Positions 42,285 through 50,968 of a stretch of 64,000 bases of DNA are shown piece after piece (the first letter of the stretch is position 1; each line of letters starts with the position of its first letter). Origin of the DNA: Paenibacillus tengchongensis (lineage in GTDB: Bacteria > Bacillota > Bacilli > Paenibacillales > Paenibacillaceae); NCBI RefSeq assembly GCF_008973665.1, contig NZ_WACP01000021.1:17084-81083 (forward strand). The letters are read 5' to 3'. The notes under the pieces were generated by a model. The model saw only the letters and a list, made by a program, of their open reading frames with translations, was not told where the DNA came from and did not search any database. Position numbers and translations under genes: made by a program.

Positions 42285-43325
42285 TTACAGCGGACGGCGT
42301 AGCGCGGCTTGGCGCAGGACACTCATCCATTCCACCGGCGGCTCGACCAGCGGATGCAGCAGGCGCTTTACGGCAGGCTGGGCAAGGAGTACGGTGAAGA
42401 CGACAGCCGAGAGCACCACAAGCACGGCACCGGCGGCGCCGCTGATGTATGTGTAGATGCCGGAGACGACAGCCAGCCGGACGATGAAACCATGCAGAAG
42501 GAACACATACAGCGTGCGGCGCCCCAGGTCTGTCATCCGGCTGAACCGGTACGGCACCCAGCCGAGGAACGCAAGCGAAGCGGCAAACTGCAGACCGTAC
42601 ATCGCCAGACGATAGGCGCCTGCATACCACTCCAGGGCTTCTACCTGCATAAAGGTCATATTTCCGTACAGCCATCCCAGCGGAATGCCTTGGAATACGG
42701 AGCCCAGCGTCACAAGCAGCACAGCAGAGACGGCTGCGGCGGCAATTCGGACATACTTATGATAGATTTTTTCGAAGAGGGCAAAATTAAAATGATAGCC
42801 GATAACAAAGAACGGCAGGTACACAAAGGTCCGGCTGATGCTGAACCAGACGCCGTCAAGCTGCAGATACCCGACAGCCATACCGGCCGCAATGGCGAAG
42901 GCGAGCTTCGTCCACACCGACCAGCGCGCCATACCGAGCATCAGAAGACGCCAGAAGAGATGGCTGGCCAGGAACCAGAGCAATAGATAAGGGGCAAAGA
43001 AGGAATGGTGGATATTATCGGCATGGAATAGAGAGACGTCAAGTGCAGAGTACAGGCTCTGGAATATGAGGTACTGCAATCCGATCTGCAGCAGCACTTT
43101 GCGGCCGGCGGCGCCGGTGAGGCTTCGTTTGGCAAAGTACCCGGTGACCAGGACGAACAGCGGCATGTGGAAGCTGAAGATCCAGACGAACAGGCTATGC
43201 AGTCCGCTCATTTGGCCGATCAGAGGTTCGATCACATTGCCGACAAAGACCGTAACAATAAGCATGAAGCGGAGATTGAGGAAAAAAGTTTCCCCGCGCG
43301 TCTCCAGCGAATGTTCCTGCTGCAT
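42285..43325 (-). CDS. Acyltransferase 3 family membrane protein
   Basis: A 346-residue protein with about ten membrane helices, of the acyltransferase-3 type that O-acetylates cell-surface sugars. The first helix carries NLRFMLIVTVFVGNVIEPL and a following FSFHMPLFVLVTGYFAKRS contains the conserved His-Met-Pro/FxSGY-like region. The family's catalytic His is therefore probably in SFHMPLF. The ATG at 43325 follows GTAGAGGT; longer starts would place 37 extra hydrophobic residues and lack a binding site. It is likely a single-gene unit, divergent from the hydrolase downstream. Confidence 0.85.
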   Translation of the reverse strand: MQQEHSLETRGETFFLNLRFMLIVTVFVGNVIEPLIGQMSGLHSLFVWIFSFHMPLFVLVTGYFAKRSLTGAAGRKVLLQIGLQYLIFQSLYSALDVSLFHADNIHHSFFAPYLLLWFLASHLFWRLLMLGMARWSVWTKLAFAIAAGMAVGYLQLDGVWFSISRTFVYLPFFVIGYHFNFALFEKIYHKYVRIAAAAVSAVLLVTLGSVFQGIPLGWLYGNMTFMQVEALEWYAGAYRLAMYGLQFAASLAFLGWVPYRFSRMTDLGRRTLYVFLLHGFIVRLAVVSGIYTYISGAAGAVLVVLSAVVFTVLLAQPAVKRLLHPLVEPPVEWMSVLRQAALRRPL

Positions 43326-43516
43326 ACCTCTACCCCCAATAATCTGTGTGGCAATTAATTTAATTTTAAAATACATGATTTCCAAAAGATAAATTGTGAA
43401 ATATATCACAATAGTAAGCGTTATCACAGCGTACATATGTGGCGATGTGTTGAAGGTTGTTTGATTGATGGGCTTACTATATAATTTTCAGTAGGCAGTA
43501 AACGGGAGTGAATCTA

Positions 43517-44257
43517 TTGAAAAAAAGGATAACAAAACGCCGCATCCTGACCGGATTGCTTGTGGTTCTGGTTGTGGCTGCTTTAGGTGTATGGAAATAT
43601 TTGACCCCTTACGCGCCTGAACCTGCCGCTGAGACGGCGCTGATCTCCTCCGGCGGTGTCACTGTCGAGGAGAATGACAACTGGATCAGCTTTGAGCCCT
43701 CAGCCATTCTCGGGACATCGGTCATTTTCTACCCCGGCGGGCTGGTTAAACCGGAAGCGTATGCGCCTCTCGCCAAGAAAATCGCCTCCGCCGGACATCC
43801 TTTCTATATCGCCAAGATGCCGCTGAACCTGGCAGTAATCGACGGGGACGCCGCCGGTGACATCATCCGTGTCCATCCCCGGCAGACCTTCGTTATCGGC
43901 GGGCACTCGCTGGGCGGCGTGATGGCCTCGCGCTATGCGGCGGAGCATCCAGAGGATTTTGAAGGCGTGTATTTTCTTGCTTCTTATGCCGATGAGAAGG
44001 GCAGCCTGAAGGATACGACCCTTTCCGTTCTTTCGGTGCTCGGCACCAAGGATGAGGTAGTCGACAGGGACAAATATAACGAAGGACGCTCCTATTTGCC
44101 AAGCAACACGGTCTATACCTCAATCCCGGGCGGCAACCATGGCCAATTCGGCAGTTATGGTCCGCAAAAAGGCGACGGAACGCCGACGATTACGGAAGAT
44201 GAACAGCAGAGCAGCACGGCCCGGGCGATGCTCGACTGGCTGGGGAACCTGCGTTAA
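43517..44257 (+). CDS. Membrane-anchored alpha/beta hydrolase
   Basis: A 246-residue protein with an N-terminal signal anchor (ILTGLLVVLVVAALGVW). The hydrolase domain has nucleophile Ser in IGGHSLGGVMAS, Asp in LGTKDEVV and His in PGGNHGQFGSYG. It is probably attached to the outer face of the membrane. The substrate is unknown. The TTG at 43517 is preferred as GGGAG lies eight bases upstream; the GTG at 43508 overlaps that site. It is followed by a HAD phosphatase gene 33 bases later, so the two may be co-transcribed. Confidence 0.85.
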   Translation: MKKRITKRRILTGLLVVLVVAALGVWKYLTPYAPEPAAETALISSGGVTVEENDNWISFEPSAILGTSVIFYPGGLVKPEAYAPLAKKIASAGHPFYIAKMPLNLAVIDGDAAGDIIRVHPRQTFVIGGHSLGGVMASRYAAEHPEDFEGVYFLASYADEKGSLKDTTLSVLSVLGTKDEVVDRDKYNEGRSYLPSNTVYTSIPGGNHGQFGSYGPQKGDGTPTITEDEQQSSTARAMLDWLGNLR

Positions 44258-44290
44258 TGTATCGAACCGTTAACAGAGAGGAGCGGTAAC

Positions 44291-45070
44291 ATGCCCGTAT
44301 TGCATATCAATGAAACAGCGGTACCCTGCAAGGGGATTTTGTTCGACAAGGATGGGACGCTGCTTGATTTGCTGGCAACATGGGGAACCTGGGCAGAGCT
44401 GGTGCTGCGCGGGCTGGAGAACCAGCTGGCGCTTAGCGGAACCGGCCCTGCCTTTGATTTGTCCGCGGTGCTGGGCACCGCCCATGATGCCGCCGGACGA
44501 ATTACCGGCTATGACCCCGCCGGACCGCTGGCCATGGCCACCTCGGAAGAGACGGGCGGCATCCTGACCTGGCAGCTTTATACTGCCGGGGTTCCCTGGA
44601 ACGAAGCAAAGCTGCGCGTGAACGACATTATTAAGGAAGCTATGGAAGAGCTGCGTACGCGGCGGCTGGCTGTACCCCTGCCCGGACTGTTGCCCTTCCT
44701 GCTGAAATGCGCCGAAGCCGGCCTTAAGCTCGGGGTAGTCACCTCCGATGAAGCCAAGACAACCGGCGAACAGCTTGAATGGCTTGGCGCAGCCGGGTAT
44801 TTCGGCAGCGTGGTTACGCGTGACCGTGTCACCCACGGCAAGCCTGCACCGGAGATGGCGGAGCTGGCCTGCGCCGAGCTGGGCCTTGCGCCGGAGGAGA
44901 CCGTCATCATCGGCGACAGCAACGCGGATATGCAGCTCGGCAAGGGGGCGGGGCTATGCTTCTCGCTGGGGATTGCCCCGGACGGCGCGGGTGCGCATTT
45001 GCTGGACGCGGACGCGGTGGTTTCTGATTTCCGGGCGCTGCGCATTACCGCTGAACTCATAAAGCGATGA
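44291..45070 (+). CDS. HAD-superfamily phosphatase
   Basis: A 259-residue cytoplasmic hydrolase with the four HAD motifs: FDKDGTLLD (nucleophile Asp), VVTSDEAKT, HGKPAPEM (Lys) and IIGDSNADMQLG (acidic pair). The helical cap between motifs 1 and 2 is of phosphoglycolate-phosphatase type. The substrate is not readable from sequence. AGAGAGGAG precedes the ATG. Its stop overlaps an ATG of the sirtuin gene by four bases, and the sirtuin ribosome binding site lies just after. Confidence 0.88.
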   Translation: MPVLHINETAVPCKGILFDKDGTLLDLLATWGTWAELVLRGLENQLALSGTGPAFDLSAVLGTAHDAAGRITGYDPAGPLAMATSEETGGILTWQLYTAGVPWNEAKLRVNDIIKEAMEELRTRRLAVPLPGLLPFLLKCAEAGLKLGVVTSDEAKTTGEQLEWLGAAGYFGSVVTRDRVTHGKPAPEMAELACAELGLAPEETVIIGDSNADMQLGKGAGLCFSLGIAPDGAGAHLLDADAVVSDFRALRITAELIKR

Positions 45071-45087
45071 AAGGAAGTGCAGCTGGC

Positions 45088-45825
45088 ATGGATTCATTGC
45101 AGCAGCTGGTTTCATGGATCAAGGAAAGCGACAATATAGTGTTCTTCGGCGGCGCGGGAACCTCCACGGAAAGCGGCATCCCCGACTTCCGCTCGGCGGC
45201 CGGACTGTATACGGCGGAGCATGAATCGCCGTTCCCGCCGGAGGTGATGCTGAGCCGCAGCTTCTTCATGGCCCAGCCGGAGGTCTTCTTCGATTTCTAC
45301 CGCAGCAAAATGCTTCATCCCGGCGCGGAGCCAAACGGTGCGCATCTGCTGCTGGCCGAGCTGGAACGGCGCGGGAAGCTGCAGGCCGTCGTTACGCAAA
45401 ATATCGACGGCCTGCACCAGCTGGCCGGCAGCAAGTCGGTGCTGGAGCTGCACGGCTCCGTCCACCGCAACCATTGCCTGGATTGCGGCCGTTTTTACGG
45501 GCTGGAGCAGGTGACCGGTTCCGCGGAACGCGTGCCGCGCTGCCCGGAGTGCGGCGGTATGATCAAGCCGGATGTGGTGCTGTACGAAGAAGAGCTCGAC
45601 CATCATGTGCTGATGTCGGCGCTGGCCGCCATTTCCGCCGCTGATCTGCTGATCATCGGCGGCACTTCGCTGACCGTCCAGCCGGCAGCCAGCCTGGTTA
45701 CGTATTTCAAGGGCCGGCATACCGTGCTGCTGAACAACGACCCGACACCGTACGACCACCGGGTGGATCTCATCTTGAAGGGCCGCATCGGCGAAGTGAT
45801 GAGGAGCATTTCAAGCCTCATCTGA
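45088..45825 (+). CDS. NAD-dependent protein deacylase (sirtuin)
   Basis: A 245-residue sirtuin that removes acyl groups from protein lysines using NAD. Motifs are FFGGAGTSTESGIPDFRS, TQNIDGLHQLAG, the catalytic His in LHGSVHRNHC, a zinc site made by CLDC and CPEC, and IGGTSLTVQPA. The ATG at 45088 is chosen, with AAAGGAAG 10 bases upstream; the ATG at 45067 overlaps the end of the HAD gene and would add seven residues. It closes a probable hydrolase-HAD-sirtuin unit. Confidence 0.93.
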   Translation: MDSLQQLVSWIKESDNIVFFGGAGTSTESGIPDFRSAAGLYTAEHESPFPPEVMLSRSFFMAQPEVFFDFYRSKMLHPGAEPNGAHLLLAELERRGKLQAVVTQNIDGLHQLAGSKSVLELHGSVHRNHCLDCGRFYGLEQVTGSAERVPRCPECGGMIKPDVVLYEEELDHHVLMSALAAISAADLLIIGGTSLTVQPAASLVTYFKGRHTVLLNNDPTPYDHRVDLILKGRIGEVMRSISSLI

Positions 45826-45848
45826 AATTGAACGTGCATTACCAATAG

Positions 45849-46118
45849 TTCGATTTTCGCATACTAATCTTGCTTTTTTTTTGGACTTCAGGAATCTAAT
45901 TTGATTATCGCCACTTAATTTCGACGTTAGGGCTGCAATCCTTCTTTTTCGCCCCTACTAAGCGGCGGTTATCCAACTAAATTTGTGTTCATCTTCATTC
46001 AGCTGCAATTAAGTGGCGTTTTTCCAACTGCGGTGTGCAAACAGGGGCTGCCTACCGCTCATCTAACTAGAGATGATTGACGGCGAACCATCCAGCGATT
46101 AGCGGCAGTTATCAAGGA
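45849..46118. repeat. Dispersed repeat family TTAAGTGGCG, second cluster
   Basis: In the 467-base gap between the sirtuin and aldo/keto reductase genes, related units occur at 45895-45919 (inverted), 45957-45980, 46008-46029 and, weakly, near 45849 and 46092. Each holds a TTAAGTGGCG core or its complement CGCCACTTAA, followed by ATCCAACTAA-like sequence. They match those at 34749-34937. No ORF is supported in this gap. Confidence 0.7.
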
Positions 46119-46292
46119 AATTCTCGGCCGGAAGTCCAAACAATCCCCGCAGCTGTGAGCCAATAGACCGAATATTCGAAGAACGGTTATCCCGCACAAC
46201 TTTTATTTTCGGCTAAGCGATTATGTGCGCCCCAGGCGGTTTAAAATAGGGTAACGCTTGGCAACCGAGAACGAGAAGAGGCGGTGATGGCA

Positions 46293-47303
46293 ATGGTATA
46301 TGTGGCCAGCGATGATCGTTATGAGGCTATGAGGTATAACCGTGTGGGCAGGTCGGGCTTGAAGCTGCCAGCTGTATCGCTTGGCTTGTGGCATAATTTC
46401 GGCGGGATCGACGCCTACGAGAACGGCCGGGAGATGATTGTCCGTTCGTTTGATCTTGGCATTACCCATTTCGACCTGGCCAACAATTACGGGCCGCCTG
46501 CCGGTTCGGCGGAGGAGTTGTTCGGAAAGGTGCTGGCCCGGGACCTTGCGCCTTACCGCGATGAGATAGTCATCTCCACCAAGGCGGGATATTATATGTG
46601 GCCCGGACCGTATGGTGAATGGGGCTCGCGGAAATATATGCTGGCCAGCCTCGACCAGAGCCTGAAGCGGCTTGGGGTGGAATATGTGGATGTTTTCTAT
46701 TCTCACCGCCCCGATCCCGAAACGCCGCTGGAGGAGACGATGGGCGCGCTGGCGTATGCCGTCCGCTCCGGTAAAGCACTCTACGTGGGCTTATCCAACT
46801 ATTCTGCCGAGCAGACGGCTGAGGCGATCCGGATTCTGGATGAGCTGGGCACCCCGCTCCTGATCCATCAGCCGAGCTACTCGCTGCTGGACCGCTGGAT
46901 CGAGCAGAGCCTGCAGGATGAGCTGGACAAGCATGGCGTCGGCAGCATCGTCTTCACCCCGCTGGCCCAGGGCATGCTGACGAATAAATATTTGAACGGC
47001 ATACCGTCCGATTCCCGGGCAGCCGGGCCTTCGACGGCGCTCAGCGAGAGCAGAATTACGCCGGAAGCCCTGCGCAAGATCCGTGCGCTCAACCAAATGG
47101 CTGTCTCGCGGGGCATGACGCTGGCGCAGTTCGCGCTTCTCTGGACGCTGCGCGGCGGCAGAGTCACCTCAGCGCTGATCGGCGCAAGCCGCGTCAGCCA
47201 GATCGAGGAGAATATCGCCGCGCTGGCCCACAGTGACTTCACGCAGGAGGAGCTGGAGCGGATCGAGAATATTCTCCACACCGATCCCGAGGCCGGAGGG
47301 TAA
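46293..47303 (+). CDS. Aldo/keto reductase, YghZ-type (L-glyceraldehyde 3-phosphate reductase)
   Basis: A 336-residue TIM-barrel NADPH reductase. It resembles Escherichia coli YghZ along its whole length: RYEAMRYNRVGRSGLKLP start, SLGLWHNFGG, FDLGITHFDLANNYGPP, STKAGYYMWPGPYGEWGSRK, DVFYSHRPD with the catalytic His, and TPLAQGMLTNKYLNGIP. Such enzymes reduce L-glyceraldehyde 3-phosphate and methylglyoxal-like aldehydes. ATG 46293 is chosen to match the family N-terminus; an ATG at 46287 is an alternative. It appears to be a single gene. Confidence 0.92.
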   Translation: MVYVASDDRYEAMRYNRVGRSGLKLPAVSLGLWHNFGGIDAYENGREMIVRSFDLGITHFDLANNYGPPAGSAEELFGKVLARDLAPYRDEIVISTKAGYYMWPGPYGEWGSRKYMLASLDQSLKRLGVEYVDVFYSHRPDPETPLEETMGALAYAVRSGKALYVGLSNYSAEQTAEAIRILDELGTPLLIHQPSYSLLDRWIEQSLQDELDKHGVGSIVFTPLAQGMLTNKYLNGIPSDSRAAGPSTALSESRITPEALRKIRALNQMAVSRGMTLAQFALLWTLRGGRVTSALIGASRVSQIEENIAALAHSDFTQEELERIENILHTDPEAGG

Positions 47304-47332
47304 GACTTCCGCAGAATCCGCAACGCCAACAT

Positions 47333-47367
47333 CATCAGCCCGCTTCCGTAAAGGATGCGGGCTGATG
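47333..47367 (+). terminator. Hairpin after the aldo/keto reductase gene
   Basis: CATCAGCCCGC (47333-47343) pairs perfectly with GCGGGCTGATG (47357-47367). There is no T-run, so termination may be factor-dependent. Confidence 0.55.
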
Positions 47368-47408
47368 CGCTACTATGAATATACACATAATACCTGCGCA
47401 AGAAAGCA

Positions 47409-47603
47409 TTGAGAAAGGAGCGACTGTGGATTGTTACGCTGGCTGCGACCAGCCCGCTGATCTGGTTAGACGAATCCTTCCGTGCAATACGCGTAGCGGA
47501 AATTCCCATAGTCTTAGTCTATCTGTCCTCGCTGATGTTCTGGTATACGGCCGGATTCCTGCTGGACCGGCTGGTATCCGGAGCGGGCTCCGCGCGGGAT
47601 TAA
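47409..47603 (+). CDS. Possible small membrane protein
   Basis: A 64-codon ORF with two hydrophobic stretches (WIVTLAATSPLIWL and EIPIVLVYLSSLMFWYTAGF) separated by a charged loop, in the style of small membrane proteins. No family is recognised. The start is uncertain: TTG 47409 has only weak upstream purines, while AAAGGAG inside the ORF would serve a CTG at 47424. It ends 49 bases before the convergent AraC gene. It may be real but untested. Confidence 0.35.
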   Translation: MRKERLWIVTLAATSPLIWLDESFRAIRVAEIPIVLVYLSSLMFWYTAGFLLDRLVSGAGSARD

Positions 47604-47652
47604 ACGCGCAGCTCTGCAGCGGCAACCTGCCCGGCCAGGCGAGCGCCCCTGG

Positions 47653-48540
47653 TTAATCCCGCAGCGCCGGCTTCTCGGTCGGCTTCTCGGCCGGCCTGAC
47701 GGTGACGGAGCGGTAAGCCGTCGGGGACTGGCCGCAGAAGCGCTTGAACTGGCGCGAGAAGTACAGCGCATCCGTCAGGCCGACGGATGCGGCCACCTGC
47801 TCGACGGACAGCTCCGGACGCTCGCGCAGCAGCTGGCGCGATTTCTCAATGCGCAGCTTGAGCAGGTAAGTGACCGGCGAGAGGCCGGTCTCCTGCTTGA
47901 AGATGCGCGACAGGTAGGCGCGGTTATAGCCCAGGCTGCCGCACATCTGCTCAATGGATACCGGGTGCGCGTACTGTGCCGCCATGTAGTGGATCATCTG
48001 CTTCACGGTCCGCTTGACCTGTGATTCGGCGCCGGGCAGGCGTGTGGCGGTCAGCAGCCCGGCGGCTTCGCCGACAATCAGGTACAGGTAGCCCAGCGAG
48101 GTCAGATGGGCGCTCTCCTGATTGGCATAGAAGGCCTGCATCATTCCAGCAAGGGCGCCGGGAATAGCACTCTCTTCACCGGTGGAGAGCACCGGCCTTT
48201 GCGGGGTGAAGCCGGCCTTCAGCACAAGGTCATCCGATTCGCTGCCCGTGAACGCCGCCCAGCGGTAACGCCAGGGCTGTTCCGGGCCGGAAATATAGCT
48301 GACCAGTTGGTCCGGATGGATCAGGAAGCAGTCGCCTGCGCCCAGCTCATACGCGCGGTTCTCGCTGCGGAAGACGCCGCTGCCGGATTCGATGTAGTGG
48401 AGCAGATAATAGTCGTAAATTTTGGGGCCGGCCTGATGCAACGGCAGGGTCTGGCTCTCGCCGGAGAACAGCACATGCAGGCTCTGGGTCTCATAATAAA
48501 CCGGATTGGAGGCTACGGAATAAGTGTAAGTGTGCTCCAT
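47653..48540 (-). CDS. AraC-family regulator, probably of the galactose operon
   Basis: A 295-residue regulator with an N-terminal cupin-like sugar-sensing domain (YYLLHYIESGSGVFR, GAGDCFLIHPDQLVSY) and a C-terminal AraC domain with two helix-turn-helix units (LGYNRAYLSRIFKQETGLSP and VGLTDALYFSRQFKRFCGQSP). It is divergent from galK, so it is likely to control the gal operon, with galactose as the probable effector; this is inference. ATG 48540 follows AAAGGA by nine bases. The C-terminal PAEKPTEKPALRD tail is unusual for the family. Confidence 0.88.
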   Translation of the reverse strand: MEHTYTYSVASNPVYYETQSLHVLFSGESQTLPLHQAGPKIYDYYLLHYIESGSGVFRSENRAYELGAGDCFLIHPDQLVSYISGPEQPWRYRWAAFTGSESDDLVLKAGFTPQRPVLSTGEESAIPGALAGMMQAFYANQESAHLTSLGYLYLIVGEAAGLLTATRLPGAESQVKRTVKQMIHYMAAQYAHPVSIEQMCGSLGYNRAYLSRIFKQETGLSPVTYLLKLRIEKSRQLLRERPELSVEQVAASVGLTDALYFSRQFKRFCGQSPTAYRSVTVRPAEKPTEKPALRD

Positions 48541-48771
48541 CAATTCCATTCCTTTCTTCCCGCCGGGAATTCCGCCCATGACGGAGACGGGGAAACATCT
48601 AGCGTTGATTTAAATTATATAGCGCTATCTGCCGGAAGTCACATTTGTCCATACATACCACACATGATTGCATTATCAGGGCAAGTCTGATTTTATTATA
48701 ATGGAACCATGAACGAAGCAATACAGAATACCAAGATGAAGCGAGAACAGCGAAAGGATGGGTTGGCAGTA

Positions 48772-49950
48772 ATGAGCGTACAGGATCTGAACACAAGATT
48801 TATCGAGAAATACGGAGAGGGTAAAGAGGAGGCGAGAGTGTTTTATGCACCGGGCCGGGTGAATCTCATCGGAGAGCATCTGGACTACAATGGCGGCTAT
48901 GTGCTTCCGGCGGCGCTGGATTTCGGAACGACCCTGCTGGTCCGTCCGAACGGCGACGGAGTTGTACGCTTTGCCTCCACCAACTTCCCTTATGAAGCCT
49001 CCATCGCCTACGGCGATATCGGCGCAGCCAAAACCGGCGAATGGGTGGACTATCCGTCGGGTGTGCTGGTGGAGCTGGCGAAGAAGGAGCTTCCGCTTAC
49101 CCAAGGCTATGATCTTCTGTTCCATGGCGACATCCCGAACGGCTCAGGCCTCTCTTCCTCCGCTTCCATCGAGGTAGTGACCGGCTATGCCTTCCTGACC
49201 TTGCTCGGCGGCGATACCGACACAGTGGAAATTGCATTGCTCTCGCAGCGTGCGGAGAACCAGTATGTCGGGGTCAACTCGGGGATCATGGACCAGTTTG
49301 CGGTGGCCAACGGTAAACGCGACCATGCCATTCTGCTCATGTGCGACACGCTGGAATACAACCTGATTCCGTTTGTGACCGGCTCTTACAAGCTGGTGAT
49401 CGGCAACACGAACAAGAAGAGGGGTCTGGTGGACTCCAAATATAACGAACGCCGCAGCCAGTGCGAAGAAGCGTTCCGCATCCTGAAGCAGGAGGCTCCC
49501 GGCTTGTCTTATCTGGCCGAAATGAAACCCGCACAGTTCGCAGAGCTCCAGGACAAAATCACCGACGAGACCGTCAGACGGCGCGCCAAGCATGTTGTGG
49601 AAGAGAACCAGCGCGTGCTTGATTCCGTGGAAGTCTTAAAGCAGAACGATCTGAAGCAGTTCGGCCTGTATATGAACGATTCGCATGTCTCGCTGCGCGA
49701 TCTGTACGAAGTCAGCTGCGAGGAGCTGGACGTGATGGTGGAAGAAGCGCAGCGCATTCCGGGCACGCTCGGCTCGCGGATGACCGGCGCAGGCTTCGGC
49801 GGCTGCACGGTGTCCCTGGTGCATGAGGATGATGTACAGCGGTTTATCGCCGAGGTGGGTGAAGCCTACACCCGCAGAACCGGCCTGACCGGCGAATTCT
49901 ATGTGTGCGGCATCGGCAACGGTGTAGAAGAACTGAAAGGGGAGAAGTAA
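48772..49950 (+). CDS. galK: Galactokinase
   Basis: A 392-residue GHMP kinase that phosphorylates galactose at C1. Signature RVNLIGEHLDYNGGYVLPAA, the ATP-binding IPNGSGLSSSASIEV, NSGIMDQFAVANG with the catalytic Asp, and the C-terminal GSRMTGAGFGGCTVSL are all present. ATG 48772 is favoured over upstream ATGs because the family N-terminus begins here and AAAGGATG precedes it. It starts galK-galE-galT, with two bases between galK and galE. Confidence 0.97.
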   Translation: MSVQDLNTRFIEKYGEGKEEARVFYAPGRVNLIGEHLDYNGGYVLPAALDFGTTLLVRPNGDGVVRFASTNFPYEASIAYGDIGAAKTGEWVDYPSGVLVELAKKELPLTQGYDLLFHGDIPNGSGLSSSASIEVVTGYAFLTLLGGDTDTVEIALLSQRAENQYVGVNSGIMDQFAVANGKRDHAILLMCDTLEYNLIPFVTGSYKLVIGNTNKKRGLVDSKYNERRSQCEEAFRILKQEAPGLSYLAEMKPAQFAELQDKITDETVRRRAKHVVEENQRVLDSVEVLKQNDLKQFGLYMNDSHVSLRDLYEVSCEELDVMVEEAQRIPGTLGSRMTGAGFGGCTVSLVHEDDVQRFIAEVGEAYTRRTGLTGEFYVCGIGNGVEELKGEK

Positions 49951-49952
49951 GC

Positions 49953-50939
49953 ATGGCGATTTTGGTAACTGGCGGAGCAGGTTATATCGGTTCTCATACT
50001 GTAGCAGAACTATTGGACCGGGGCGAAGAGGTAGTAGTGATTGACAATCTGGTAACCGGGCACCGCGAGGCGCTGCTGGGCGGCAAGCTGTACGAGGGAG
50101 ACCTGCGCGACAAGGTTACACTGAAGAAGCTGTTCTCTGAAAATAACATCGAAGCGGTGATCCACTTTGCCGCCAGCTCCGAAGTGGGCGAGAGCATGAA
50201 GAATCCGGCCAAATACTACGACAACAATGTCTACGGCACCCTCTGCCTGCTCGAAGCGATGCAGGAAGCCGGCGTGAACAAAATCGTCTTCTCCTCCACT
50301 GCTGCAACTTACGGCGAGCCGGAAAAGCTACCGATCGAGGAAAGCGACCGCACCCAGCCGAAGAATGTGTACGGCGAAACGAAGCTGACTATGGAGCGCA
50401 TGATGGCCTGGTTCGACCAAGTCAGCGGCATCAAGTACGTCGCGCTGCGCTACTTCAATGCTTCGGGCGCCCATAAGAGCGGCAAGATCGGCGAAGATCA
50501 CCGTCCGGAGAGCCATCTGATTCCCCTGGTGCTGCAGGCTGCGCTGAAGCAGCGCGCGAGCATTGCGGTCTTCGGTGAAGACTATCCGACCGAAGACGGG
50601 TCCTGCGTCCGCGATTACATCCATGTCACCGACCTGGGCGACGCGCATATCCGCGCGGTAGACTACCTGCGCAGCGGCAACGACAGCAATGTCTTCAACC
50701 TGGGCAACGGTCAGGGCTTCTCGGTCAAGCAGGTCATTGAGACAGCCAAACAGGTCACCGGTCTCGACATTCCGGTAGTGATCCAGGAGCGCCGCGGCGG
50801 AGACCCTGCCGTACTGGTGGCCTCTTCGGACAAAGCCCGCTCCGTGCTCGGCTGGAATCCGCAGTATCCCGACCTGGCCGACATTATTAAGAGCGCCTGG
50901 AGCTGGCACTCGGCAAATCCGCAGGGCTACGGGAAATAA
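49953..50939 (+). CDS. galE: UDP-glucose 4-epimerase
   Basis: A 328-residue short-chain dehydrogenase-type epimerase. The NAD-binding VTGGAGYIGSHTVAEL, the Ser/Tyr-x3-Lys catalytic region (FSSTAATYGEP and NVYGETKLTME), and RYFNASGAHKSGKIGEDH identify GalE. It regenerates UDP-glucose from UDP-galactose in the Leloir pathway. AAAGGGGAG within the end of galK lies just before the ATG, so the genes are coupled. Confidence 0.97.
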   Translation: MAILVTGGAGYIGSHTVAELLDRGEEVVVIDNLVTGHREALLGGKLYEGDLRDKVTLKKLFSENNIEAVIHFAASSEVGESMKNPAKYYDNNVYGTLCLLEAMQEAGVNKIVFSSTAATYGEPEKLPIEESDRTQPKNVYGETKLTMERMMAWFDQVSGIKYVALRYFNASGAHKSGKIGEDHRPESHLIPLVLQAALKQRASIAVFGEDYPTEDGSCVRDYIHVTDLGDAHIRAVDYLRSGNDSNVFNLGNGQGFSVKQVIETAKQVTGLDIPVVIQERRGGDPAVLVASSDKARSVLGWNPQYPDLADIIKSAWSWHSANPQGYGK

Positions 50940-50968
50940 GATCAGCACCGCAATGAAGGAGAATGAAC

